Below are positions 1 through 6,887 of a stretch of 13,521 bases of DNA, piece after piece. A program made the translations under genes and the position numbers. The stretch spans positions 1 to 13,521 of the forward strand of contig JALCSJ010000045.1 of the NCBI GenBank assembly GCA_022653215.1. The letters run 5' to 3'. The notes beneath the pieces were generated by a model. The model saw only the letters and a list, made by a program, of their open reading frames with translations, made no database searches and was not told the DNA's origin. How positions within the stretch are numbered: position 1 is the stretch's first letter; every line of letters starts with the position of its first letter. This stretch comes from Acidaminococcaceae bacterium. Its GTDB lineage: Bacteria > Bacillota > Negativicutes > Acidaminococcales > Acidaminococcaceae.

Positions 1-633
1 AATCATAGGGCTTTGCGTCAAGGCATGTCAGAGGTCATTTACGGGGCAGGAAAAACTGCTCAGCAAATTATTGATATTGTAAAAAAGATGCAGGAAAATT
101 CTCAAGATACTATTTTGATTACCAGATTATCTGAGGAAAAAGCTGCTATAGTTAAAGAAGTAGTTGATTTCACCTATTATCCCATGGGCAATATAGGTGT
201 GGTGGGAACCATGCCTCAGGCTGATGGACTGGGAACCATCGTTATTGCTACCGGGGGAACCAGCGATATGCCGGTAGCGGAAGAAGCTGCCATCACTGCT
301 AGAGTCATGGGCAATCAGGTAGAAAGGCTCTATGATGTCGGAGTTGCCGGTCTGGAGAGACTTTTAAGCAATATGGATGTAGTTATGAACGCCAGTGTAA
401 TTATCGTCCTGGCAGGCATGGAGGGCGCCCTGGCCAGCGTGGTAGGCGGCCTGGCAGACTGCCCGATTATTGCTGTGCCCACCAGTGTAGGTTACGGTGC
501 TTCTTTCCACGGGATTTCTGCTTTGCTGAGCATGCTTAATTCTTGTGCCAGCGGTGTCAGTGTGGTAAATATTGACAATGGTTTCGGCGCAGCATTCCAA
601 GCCAGTCGTATTAACCATATGAGAGAAAAATAG
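1..633 (+). CDS. larB: LarB, pyridinium-3,5-biscarboxylic acid mononucleotide synthase (5' partial)
   Basis: LarB carboxylates and hydrolyses nicotinic acid adenine dinucleotide to give the first intermediate of the nickel-pincer nucleotide cofactor used by lactate racemase LarA. The reading frame is open from base 1 (NHRALRQGMSEVIYGAGKT...), so the true start lies upstream and roughly the first 40-50 residues of a ~250-residue protein are missing. A TTG at 13 is only an internal codon. The visible part is the PurE-like (AIR-carboxylase-fold) domain: ATGGTSDMPVAEEA, then GMEGALASVVGGL, then PTSVGYGASFHG, then NSCASG. The cysteine of NSCASG (codon 544-546) fits the position of the cysteine reported to attack the NaAD pyridine ring in Lactobacillus LarB. 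It is the last gene before a terminator hairpin. larC and larE are not in the window and may lie upstream. Paralogy with PurE is excluded by the LarB-specific motifs. Confidence 0.93.
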   Translation, partial: NHRALRQGMSEVIYGAGKTAQQIIDIVKKMQENSQDTILITRLSEEKAAIVKEVVDFTYYPMGNIGVVGTMPQADGLGTIVIATGGTSDMPVAEEAAITARVMGNQVERLYDVGVAGLERLLSNMDVVMNASVIIVLAGMEGALASVVGGLADCPIIAVPTSVGYGASFHGISALLSMLNSCASGVSVVNIDNGFGAAFQASRINHMREK

Positions 634-680
634 TAAATATTAAGTATCATGTCGGCTGTATAAAAGGGTGCTGGCATATT

Positions 681-736
681 AAAAGAGACTGTATCACAAT
701 GACGTTTGGTCATTATGTTGCAGCCTCTTTTTGTTG
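681..736. terminator. Bidirectional terminator hairpin between convergent larB and the PC4-like gene
   Basis: The arms run from 681 to 703 and from 709 to 731 around a 5-nt loop (704-708). They pair with strict symmetry and no bulges; the few non-pairing positions include an A-C and a T-T. The outer arms are AAAAGAG and CTCTTTT, so a T-run follows the stem on either strand (TTTTT at 728-732 on plus, TTTT on minus). It lies about 50 nt after larB and about 35 nt after the end of the minus-strand gene, as expected for a shared terminator of convergent genes. Confidence 0.8.
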
Positions 737-766
737 TGTTATTTTAGGTCGAAAATCCGGTGAAAA

Positions 767-1003
767 TTATAGATTGTTTAATAGTTCTCTTAACTTATTG
801 ATTTCTTCCTGAGAAAAAGTCAGCCCTTTGCCTTTAAGCTTGTGGTCAGGTGACCAGTCACGCAAATCATATTTCGGATCTCTGTTGTTCCAGCTGACAA
901 GATTTAATTCCTTGGACCAGCCTTTGGGATTAGTGGATAAAACTCCCAGTTTTTCTACAATCTCACAAGTTATCTCTCTTTTTTCGTTAGTTTTTTCGTT
1001 CAT
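767..1003 (-). CDS. PC4/YdbC-family ssDNA-binding protein
   Basis: This is a 78-residue protein of the YdbC / transcriptional coactivator p15 (PC4) family, small dimeric proteins that bind single-stranded DNA or RNA. The family signature is visible: EIVEKLGVLS, then KGWSKELNLVSWN, then PKYDLRDWSPDH, then GKGLTFSQEE, and a short C-terminal helix. The frame stays open upstream to 1096, but the ATG at 1003 is chosen because GGAGG (1011-1015) precedes it by 7 nt and because the conserved fold begins only about ten residues later. The gene is downstream of hydF on the same strand with a 106-nt gap that holds its own promoter-like sequence. Its 3' end converges on larB. Bacterial roles are poorly known; binding to ssDNA is family knowledge, not something seen here. 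Confidence 0.87.
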   Translation of the reverse strand: MNEKTNEKREITCEIVEKLGVLSTNPKGWSKELNLVSWNNRDPKYDLRDWSPDHKLKGKGLTFSQEEINKLRELLNNL

Positions 1004-1074
1004 TAGTAAGCCTCCGTGTTTTAGAATATTGCTGCGTCTACTATTGTGATTTTGAGATTTTCGCCTATGGCAAT

Positions 1075-1104
1075 AGTATATCGCAGAAAAGCGCATTTAG
1101 TCTA
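1075..1104 (-). promoter_or_regulatory. Putative promoter for the PC4/YdbC-like gene
   Basis: On the minus strand TAGACT (1104-1099) and TATACT (1080-1075) are separated by 18 nt. This is a moderate sigma-A match with a good -10 and a weak -35. It lies about 70 nt upstream of the ATG. No terminator is visible between hydF and this gene, so read-through from hydF is also possible. Confidence 0.4.
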
Positions 1105-1109
1105 GATAA

Positions 1110-2321
1110 TTAAGGCAAAATTTTTGCCAAAGAGGGAAAAGGTGCCAAAGAACGTTTTAAAATTCCGTGCATATAAGCAATAGAAATACCATAATTGGTC
1201 ATGGGAATATTTTGGCTTTGTGCATAGGCATAGCGATAGGACATTTCTTTGGCATTTAACATACAGCCGCCGCAGTGAATAATCAGCTTATAAGGGGATA
1301 AATCCCGGGGAAACTCCGTACCGCTGGTATAGGAAAAGATAGGCTCTTTCCCTGTGTATTTTCTCACCCAGCCGGGTAATTTCACAGTACCTATATCGTT
1401 GCACTGTCTATGATGAGTACAGCCTTCAGAAATTAGGATATGGTCACCGTTTTGAATTTTTTCCAGTTCAGTGGCTCCTTCTATGGCACCTTTAAGGTCA
1501 CCTTTATATCTGGCAAACAAAATAGAAAATGATGTCAGGAGAATATCCGGAGGTGTCGTTTTGGCTACCAGGGCAAAAGCTTGGCTGTCCGTAATGACCA
1601 TTTTTGGCTTTTTACCAATTGTAGCCAGAGTTTCTGCCAATTCTGAGGTCTGAACTACTAAGGCGGTAGCCCTGGCCTCCAGAATATCGCGAATTGTTTC
1701 CTGCTGAGGCAAGATTAATCTGCCCTTAGGTGCTGCTGAATCAATGGGGACCACTAAAATCACCAAATCATTGGGAACTAATAAATCTCCCACTAATTTA
1801 AGAGTCATAGCATCACTGGGTACTAAATGCCCGATACGTTCCTTTAAGGCAAAAATATTAATGCCATTTGCTGCGCTGATGGCAATACCGTTATCTTTAT
1901 ATTCAGCCGGTATCGTAAAGTTGGGAACCAGGTCTATTTTGTTGAAAACAACCAGATAATTTATTTTTTTTGCTTTAATAGTGTCTAAAATCGCCATGTC
2001 TTCAGGGGCAAGACCTTGGGCTGCATCCACAACCATGAGAGCGATGTCGGTTTTGTTTAATGCCTGATAGGCCTTTTCTATACGCTGCTTGCCCAATGCC
2101 CCGGTGTCGTCCAAACCGGGAGTATCAATAAACATGACCGGTCCCAGGGGCAAAAGCTCCATAGCTTTGTAAACCGGGTCTGTAGTAGTGCCTAAAACTT
2201 CTGACACAATTGCCAGTTTTTGACCGGTAATAGCGTTAATAACACAGGATTTTCCGGCATTACGTCTGCCAAAAATACCAATATGCAGTCTTTCCGCTGC
2301 AGGAGTTGAGTTTAAACTCAT
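1110..2321 (-). CDS. hydF: HydF, [FeFe]-hydrogenase H-cluster maturation GTPase
   Basis: HydF is the scaffold and GTPase that assembles the 2Fe subcluster made by HydE and HydG and delivers it to apo-hydrogenase. From the ATG at 2321 the protein has 403 residues, the usual length. The GTPase domain holds P-loop GRRNAGKS (18-25), DTPG (66-69) and NKID (127-130). A middle dimerisation domain follows. The C-terminal cluster domain keeps the ligand set C301-T-H303 and H349-C350-G-G-C353, as in the CxH...HCxxC motif of HydF. The frame extends 24 residues further upstream, but family members begin near MNSTPxxERLHIG, and GAGGTG (2334-2329) stands 7 nt before this ATG. hydE, hydG and the hydrogenase itself are not in the window. 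Divergent from the glycosyltransferase-like gene. Confidence 0.96.
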   Translation of the reverse strand: MSLNSTPAAERLHIGIFGRRNAGKSCVINAITGQKLAIVSEVLGTTTDPVYKAMELLPLGPVMFIDTPGLDDTGALGKQRIEKAYQALNKTDIALMVVDAAQGLAPEDMAILDTIKAKKINYLVVFNKIDLVPNFTIPAEYKDNGIAISAANGINIFALKERIGHLVPSDAMTLKLVGDLLVPNDLVILVVPIDSAAPKGRLILPQQETIRDILEARATALVVQTSELAETLATIGKKPKMVITDSQAFALVAKTTPPDILLTSFSILFARYKGDLKGAIEGATELEKIQNGDHILISEGCTHHRQCNDIGTVKLPGWVRKYTGKEPIFSYTSGTEFPRDLSPYKLIIHCGGCMLNAKEMSYRYAYAQSQNIPMTNYGISIAYMHGILKRSLAPFPSLAKILP

Positions 2322-2353
2322 GTTTTTCACCTCGAATTTAGTGTTGACACATT

Positions 2354-2374
2354 CCCGAGGAAAATTTCCTTGGG
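2354..2374. promoter_or_regulatory. 21-bp palindrome in the hydF / glycosyltransferase divergent region
   Basis: The palindrome has arms CCCGAGGAAA and TTTCCTTGGG around a central A at 2364. Ten of ten positions pair, counting one G-T. It lies upstream of the plus-strand -35 element and inside the predicted 5' leader of hydF, so it could be a dimeric repressor operator or an RNA hairpin in the hydF leader. It is not followed by a T-run in either direction, so it is not an ordinary terminator. Confidence 0.5.
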
Positions 2375-2382
2375 GGAAATAC

Positions 2383-2410
2383 TTGTAAACCATATATTTT
2401 ATGATACAAT
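2383..2410 (+). promoter_or_regulatory. Putative promoter for the glycosyltransferase-like gene
   Basis: TTGTAA (2383-2388) and TACAAT (2405-2410) are spaced by 16 nt, which gives a plausible sigma-A promoter about 50 nt before the GTG start. Its -10 overlaps that of the divergent hydF promoter candidate. Confidence 0.5.
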
Positions 2411-2430
2411 AAATAAGGTTTAATTTGCAA
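2401..2430 (-). promoter_or_regulatory. hydF: Putative hydF promoter
   Basis: On the minus strand TTGCAA (2430-2425) and TATCAT (2406-2401) are spaced by 18 nt. The -10 shares bases with the plus-strand -10, so the two divergent promoters probably cannot be occupied at once. Transcription from here would give hydF a leader of about 70 nt that contains the 21-bp palindrome. Confidence 0.4.
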
Positions 2431-2461
2431 GTGAAGTTGTTTTCAAAGGGGTGGAATTAAC

Positions 2462-3550
2462 GTGGCACTCAGTCATTATAAAATCCTTGTTTTTACCCAG
2501 TCATCAGATGAGGAAAATAAAGAATTAATTAATGCTATGAAGGAAGCTTTTGCCAAAGAACCGGAATATGAAGTAGTTACAGCGACTATTACTTCTTTTT
2601 TTCCTAACTTTTTGTGGAGCCTGTTCAGTGGCATGGCAAGTATTATAGTTAATATTTTACCGGGAATATATAGGCGCCTTTACGATTGGTCCAACCATTC
2701 GCAATGGTCCTTATATTTTCGTTCTTTGGCTTGTAATATTTTTGCCTTGGCAGCAGGAGATTTTTTAAGACGGGTAAGTCCTGATGCTGTTATTGCTTTT
2801 GACCCTTTATCTGCGGGTATTATTGACGTTTACAAAAAACTGCATGCTAAGCTTTTTTCCTGTGTTATTGTTCCTGAATACTCTGTCCATAACTGGTGGA
2901 TGTTTGCAAGAACCAATGTATATTTCTTTGCAGAGGAAGCTTTGGTCCCACGGCATGGTCTACAGCCTTGGCAAAAAGCTTTCAGTTTTGGTATTCCTAT
3001 TAATAAAGCTTTTGGAGAAGAATATAGCAGGGATTATCTTCGTATGAAGTATGGATGGAAAAGGGACGATAGAATCTGCCTTATTATGAACTGGGGGAAA
3101 AGTGAGCTTCCCATTGATGATCTGGTAACTTCTATTATTAATAATTATGATCCAACTATGAAATTCGTAGCTTTAACCGGGAAAAACTTAAATATGATGC
3201 GGCAGCTTCGCAAATTGCCTTATCCTATTAAAGTTTTTGGCTTTGTGGACGCCCCTGCCGGGTTAATGAACTGTGCAGATTATATAGTAACTTCGGACCA
3301 GGGTGTTTTGGCAGCCCAGATATTGACTATTCCGGCTAAATATGTAATTTATGAACCATCACTGGGACAAGAAAAAGCCAATGCTTATTATTTAGAAACT
3401 TTAGGAGCGGCCAAAGTTGCCATCAACCCTTTTGAAGTGGCTAATTTAATAAAAGAATACGATCGTGATACAAATATTTTCCTGGGTGCCATGGGTAAGC
3501 CTTCGGCTGCTGATTATATTGCCGATGCAATTATGCGGGAAATGGATTAG
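2462..3550 (+). CDS. GT28 / MGDG-synthase-like glycosyltransferase, divergent
   Basis: The 362-residue product has the two-domain GT-B layout of the MGDG synthase / diacylglycerol glucosyltransferase group. The N-terminal domain starts KILVFTQSS and has the family-like segment LPGIYRRLYDWSN (66-78), then DAVIAFDPL (108-115). The C-terminal domain has FGFVDAPAGLMNCADYIVTS (259-278) and GQEKANAYYLETLGAA (302-317), matching the sugar-nucleotide end of GT28 enzymes. The glycine-rich loops usual in the family are altered: SSDEEN (14-19) where a GxGH-like loop is expected, MNWGKSE (209-215) where MGGGxG is usual, and SDQG (278-281) where GG-T is usual. No signal peptide is evident. The GTG start follows an AGGGGTGG ribosome binding site by about 9 nt, and no ATG lies nearby. 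A membrane-glycolipid or envelope role is inferred; substrate unknown, and it may even be inactive. Confidence 0.6.
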   Translation: MALSHYKILVFTQSSDEENKELINAMKEAFAKEPEYEVVTATITSFFPNFLWSLFSGMASIIVNILPGIYRRLYDWSNHSQWSLYFRSLACNIFALAAGDFLRRVSPDAVIAFDPLSAGIIDVYKKLHAKLFSCVIVPEYSVHNWWMFARTNVYFFAEEALVPRHGLQPWQKAFSFGIPINKAFGEEYSRDYLRMKYGWKRDDRICLIMNWGKSELPIDDLVTSIINNYDPTMKFVALTGKNLNMMRQLRKLPYPIKVFGFVDAPAGLMNCADYIVTSDQGVLAAQILTIPAKYVIYEPSLGQEKANAYYLETLGAAKVAINPFEVANLIKEYDRDTNIFLGAMGKPSAADYIADAIMREMD

Positions 3551-3564
3551 CAGAAAGTTGCTAC

Positions 3565-3593
3565 TTGACATTTTTACGCAATACTACCATAAT
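3565..3593 (+). promoter_or_regulatory. Strong promoter of the dprA-topA-trmFO-xerC-codY operon
   Basis: TTGACA (3565-3570, perfect -35) and CATAAT (3588-3593, five of six) are separated by 17 nt. This is the best sigma-A match noticed in the window. It begins 15 nt after the stop of the glycosyltransferase-like gene and about 70 nt before dprA. Confidence 0.75.
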
Positions 3594-3602
3594 ATGAAAT
3601 TG

Positions 3603-3643
3603 TTTACTACTTAACCTACTATATTATTTACTACTACTACTCA
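3603..3643 (+). repeat. G-free ACT/TAC-repeat leader ahead of dprA
   Basis: For 41 nt the plus strand has no G. TTTACTAC occurs at 3603-3610 and again at 3627-3634, where it runs on into an ACT/TAC trinucleotide repeat up to about 3641. It lies between the predicted transcription start and the dprA ribosome binding site (AAGGA, 3647-3651), so the mRNA leader should be largely unstructured. Confidence 0.6.
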
Positions 3644-3662
3644 GCAAAGGATGAACTAAAAT

Positions 3663-4769
3663 ATGGACAAATACTATCTAGCTGCTTTAAATTCTGCTTT
3701 TACCTATTTGCCTGCAGCCACTTTATGGGAATTAATAGCCCGTTTTGGTTCTGCACAAAAGGTCTTTTCTGCTGATTTTGCTGCTTTAAAGGATACAAAA
3801 TTAGTAAGTGCTCAATTATTAAATCGCTATAAATCCAGATACCGGCCAAATTTACCGGATGATATAGCCAACTATTGCCATATTCATTCTGTACAGTTGG
3901 TGGATTTTAGAGAGCAGCTTTATCCCGCACCATTAAGACATATTTTCAATCCGCCTCCGGTACTTTATATAAAAGGGCAATTTCCTGAAGCACAGTGCTT
4001 TTTAGCCATGGTCGGAAGCCGTAAGGCGACTGCTTATGGGCTGTCTACAGCAAAAAGAATGGCCGCAGAAACGGCAAATAAAGGAATTGTCATTGTCAGT
4101 GGCGGTGCCTATGGTATAGACACGGCTTCTCACAAAGGAGCTTTAGAAGGCGGAGGCATTACTGTTGCTGTTATTGGCAGCGGTTTTGATAATATTTATC
4201 CTGCCGGTAATCACAGACTTTTTTCTCAAATTCAGGAAAAGGGCGCTGTTATTACAGAATTTTCTCCTGATACCGAACCCTTGGGAATACATTTCCCCCT
4301 ACGCAATAGAATCATTGCAGGTATAAGTTCAGCTGTTTTAGTAGTTGAAGCGGCCATAAAAAGCGGTGCTGTTATTACGGCACGGCTTGCCATGGAAGAG
4401 GGCAGGGATGTATTTGCCATACCGGGTGATATTACATCACCCACCAGTATGGGAACAAATAGTCTGATTCAGGATGGTGCAAAGCTGATAAGCTGTTCTG
4501 AAGACATTTTGGCAGAATATCATCTCTTGCCTCAAAAAGAGAAAAAAGCAAAAGTGAAGAATATCTCGTTGTTTGATGTTTTGCCGGAAAAAGAAGTGAA
4601 AGATGCTGAAAAGGTGTTGGCTGCTATTAGCTACCATCGTTCAGTTACTATAGATGAATTAGTATTATATTCCGGTTTGCCTGTACAAAAACTTGCCGGC
4701 CTGTTGCTTAACTTGCAATTAAAAGGTCTTATCGGTCAAGATACCGGCAATCGTTATATATGTAATTGA
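3663..4769 (+). CDS. dprA: DprA, DNA-processing protein (RecA loader in transformation)
   Basis: DprA binds incoming single-stranded DNA in the cytoplasm and loads RecA during natural transformation. It is also widespread in bacteria not known to be competent. The 368-residue protein has an N-terminal helical SAM-like region (about 1-100), a Rossmann-like DprA domain (about 105-285) and a C-terminal winged-helix DML1-like domain (about 305-368). Family motifs are MVGSRKATAYG (117-126), VSGGAYGID (145-153), HFPLRNRIIAG (210-220), KSGAVITA (233-240) and GTNSLIQDGA (264-273). The ATG at 3663 follows AAGGA by 11 nt. It is the first gene of the operon, behind the promoter at 3565-3593. Its stop codon overlaps the topA ribosome binding site, which suggests translational coupling. 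Confidence 0.96.
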   Translation: MDKYYLAALNSAFTYLPAATLWELIARFGSAQKVFSADFAALKDTKLVSAQLLNRYKSRYRPNLPDDIANYCHIHSVQLVDFREQLYPAPLRHIFNPPPVLYIKGQFPEAQCFLAMVGSRKATAYGLSTAKRMAAETANKGIVIVSGGAYGIDTASHKGALEGGGITVAVIGSGFDNIYPAGNHRLFSQIQEKGAVITEFSPDTEPLGIHFPLRNRIIAGISSAVLVVEAAIKSGAVITARLAMEEGRDVFAIPGDITSPTSMGTNSLIQDGAKLISCSEDILAEYHLLPQKEKKAKVKNISLFDVLPEKEVKDAEKVLAAISYHRSVTIDELVLYSGLPVQKLAGLLLNLQLKGLIGQDTGNRYICN

Positions 4770-4781
4770 GGAGGATATTTG

Positions 4782-6875
4782 ATGACAAAGAATTTAGTAA
4801 TTGTTGAGTCACCAACAAAATCTAAGACTATAGAGAAATTTTTAGGAAAAAATTATACGGTCAGAGCTTCTATGGGACATTTGCGTGATTTGCCCAAAAG
4901 CCAGTTCGGAGTAGATCTTGAACATGATTTTACTCCTAAATATATTAATATCAGAGGAAAAGGTCCTTTGATTAAAGAACTTCGCAGCTTAGCAAAAAAA
5001 GCTGATAAGATTTATCTGGCAACTGACCCTGATCGTGAAGGGGAAGCAATTGCCTGGCATCTTGGTTATATTTTAGGTGTTGATCCTGCCAAAAAATGCC
5101 GTATTGCTTTTCATGAAATAACTTCTCAGGCTATCAAGGCCGCTTTTAAGCAGCCCCAGACTATTGATATGGATAGAGTAGATGCTCAGCAGACTCGTCG
5201 TATCATGGATAGAATTGTAGGATATAAGCTTAGTCCTTTATTGTGGCGTAAAGTCAGAAAAGGTCTTAGTGCCGGTCGTGTTCAGTCTGTAGCTGTGAAA
5301 ATTATCTGCGACAGACAGGCAGAAATAGATAAATTTGAGGCAGAAGAATATTGGACTGCTTCTGTAACTTTAAAAGAAAAAGACAAAAACACCAAATTTA
5401 CTGCTGATGTCATTAAGAAAAATAAGGAAAAGCTTGTTATTCATAATGAAAAAGAAGCAGGCACTATTGCCCAAGAGCTTGCCAAAGCGGAATTTGCTGT
5501 GACCGGTTCATCTGTAAAAGAACGGGCCAGACATCCTATGCCGCCTTTAACTACCAGTTCTTTGCAGCAGGAAGCTGTTAAAAAATTAAATTTCACTACG
5601 AAAAAAGCCATGATGGTTGCCCAACAACTGTACGAAGGTGTAAATGTGGGTGGTAAAGCCGGAACTGTAGGCTTAATCACTTATATGAGAACTGACTCAG
5701 TTCATTTGGCTGCTTCTGCTTTAGAAGAAATTCGCAGCTATATCAAAAACGAACATGGTGATAAATACCTGCCGGGCAAGCCTAATGTTTATTCCAGTAA
5801 AAAAAATGCCCAGGAAGCTCATGAAGCAATCAGACCTACTTCTATCAAGAGAACACCTGCTTCAGTAGCAAAATATTTAACCAAAGATCAATTAAAACTC
5901 TATTCTTTGATCTGGCATAGAACTGTAGCTAGCCAAATGACTAATGCACTAAGTGAAATCACAACTCTGACTATTGGCGGCGGAGCTTTTGAACTGCGTG
6001 CTACCGGTTCCACTATTAAATTTGACGGTTTCATGAGTTTGTTGGATAAAAAAGATTTTGCCGAGGAAAAATCTAAAAAAGTTCCTTATTTGGCAAAAGA
6101 TACACCTTTGGATGTTGTGAAAGTTGAAAAACCGGTTCAGCACTTTACAGAACCACCTCCGTATTTTACTGAGGCTACTTTAGTTAAAGAACTGGAAGAT
6201 AAAGGCATTGGCCGGCCCAGCACTTATTCTCCCATCATTCAGACCATTCTGACCAGAGGTTATATAGCTAAGGAAAGCAAAAAGCTTATGCCTACTGATT
6301 TAGGTATTGTTACTAATCAGCTTTTGGATCAATATTTTAAAGAACTTATTGACGTAACCTTCAGTGCTCATATGGAACAGGAATTAGATGATGTGAGCGA
6401 GCATAAAATGGAAAAGAATGAAGTCCTTAGCGAGTTCTATGGTCCTTTTGCCAAGGCTTTGGAAAAAGCCGACAAAGAGATTCCCGTAGTTGAGCATAAA
6501 GATGAAGTAACAGACATTAAATGCGAAAAATGCGGTCGCTTTATGGTTATCAAAGAGGGCAGACATGGTAAATTCCTTGCTTGTCCCGGTTTCCCTGAAT
6601 GCAGGAATACCAAACCTATTTTGAAGAAAATAGGAGTTAAGTGTCCCAAATGCGGCGGTGACATTATAGAAAGAAAGAGTAAAACACGCAGAATTTTTTA
6701 TGGCTGTTCCAATTATCCTAAGTGTCGTTTTACAACTTGGGATAAACCTGTAGACAGTTTCTGTCCTGTTTGCGGCAGTATTATGGTTGAACATACGGAT
6801 AAAAAAGGTAATAAAGTATTACATTGCAGTAATAAAGAATGCGAAAATTATTCAATGAAAAAAAATAAAGAATAA
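4782..6875 (+). CDS. topA: DNA topoisomerase I (type IA)
   Basis: TopA relaxes negatively supercoiled DNA by single-strand passage. The 697-residue protein has the Toprim domain (LVIVESPTKSKTIEKFLG near the N-terminus, ATDPDREGEAIAWHL with the metal-binding acidic residues) and the active-site tyrosine in GLITYMRTDS, Tyr301 counted from this ATG. Three C-terminal zinc ribbons begin near residue 581: CEKC...C....C, CPKC...C....C and CPVC...C....C. They bind DNA and are typical of Firmicute TopA. A TTG immediately upstream (4779) is in frame, but the ATG at 4782 is preferred because GAGGAGG (4768-4774) precedes it by 7 nt. The gap to dprA is 12 nt and to trmFO 12 nt. Nothing is missing. Confidence 0.97.
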   Translation: MTKNLVIVESPTKSKTIEKFLGKNYTVRASMGHLRDLPKSQFGVDLEHDFTPKYINIRGKGPLIKELRSLAKKADKIYLATDPDREGEAIAWHLGYILGVDPAKKCRIAFHEITSQAIKAAFKQPQTIDMDRVDAQQTRRIMDRIVGYKLSPLLWRKVRKGLSAGRVQSVAVKIICDRQAEIDKFEAEEYWTASVTLKEKDKNTKFTADVIKKNKEKLVIHNEKEAGTIAQELAKAEFAVTGSSVKERARHPMPPLTTSSLQQEAVKKLNFTTKKAMMVAQQLYEGVNVGGKAGTVGLITYMRTDSVHLAASALEEIRSYIKNEHGDKYLPGKPNVYSSKKNAQEAHEAIRPTSIKRTPASVAKYLTKDQLKLYSLIWHRTVASQMTNALSEITTLTIGGGAFELRATGSTIKFDGFMSLLDKKDFAEEKSKKVPYLAKDTPLDVVKVEKPVQHFTEPPPYFTEATLVKELEDKGIGRPSTYSPIIQTILTRGYIAKESKKLMPTDLGIVTNQLLDQYFKELIDVTFSAHMEQELDDVSEHKMEKNEVLSEFYGPFAKALEKADKEIPVVEHKDEVTDIKCEKCGRFMVIKEGRHGKFLACPGFPECRNTKPILKKIGVKCPKCGGDIIERKSKTRRIFYGCSNYPKCRFTTWDKPVDSFCPVCGSIMVEHTDKKGNKVLHCSNKECENYSMKKNKE

Positions 6876-6887
6876 TAAGGAGCCACT

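Noticed and set aside
828..1049. 73-codon plus-strand frame opposite the PC4/YdbC-like gene
   Set aside because: It is antisense to a gene with clear family motifs and has no domain of its own.
1004..1096. Extended N-terminus of the PC4/YdbC-like protein
   Set aside because: The added residues have no family similarity, and the ATG at 1003 has a clear GGAGG at 7 nt. The candidate promoter also lies inside the extension.
2344..2349. TTGACA as a plus-strand -35 element
   Set aside because: No -10-like hexamer stands 15-19 nt downstream; that region is the palindrome and a G-run.
2322..2393. Longer HydF starting at 2393
   Set aside because: HydF proteins start close to the P-loop domain as in MNSTPxxERLHIG. 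The ATG at 2321 has its own GAGGTG, and the extension would run across the palindrome.
6384..6794. 136-codon open frame on the minus strand inside topA
   Set aside because: It lies fully within a well-supported topA, has no ribosome binding site or recognisable domain, and its composition follows from the topA codons read backwards.
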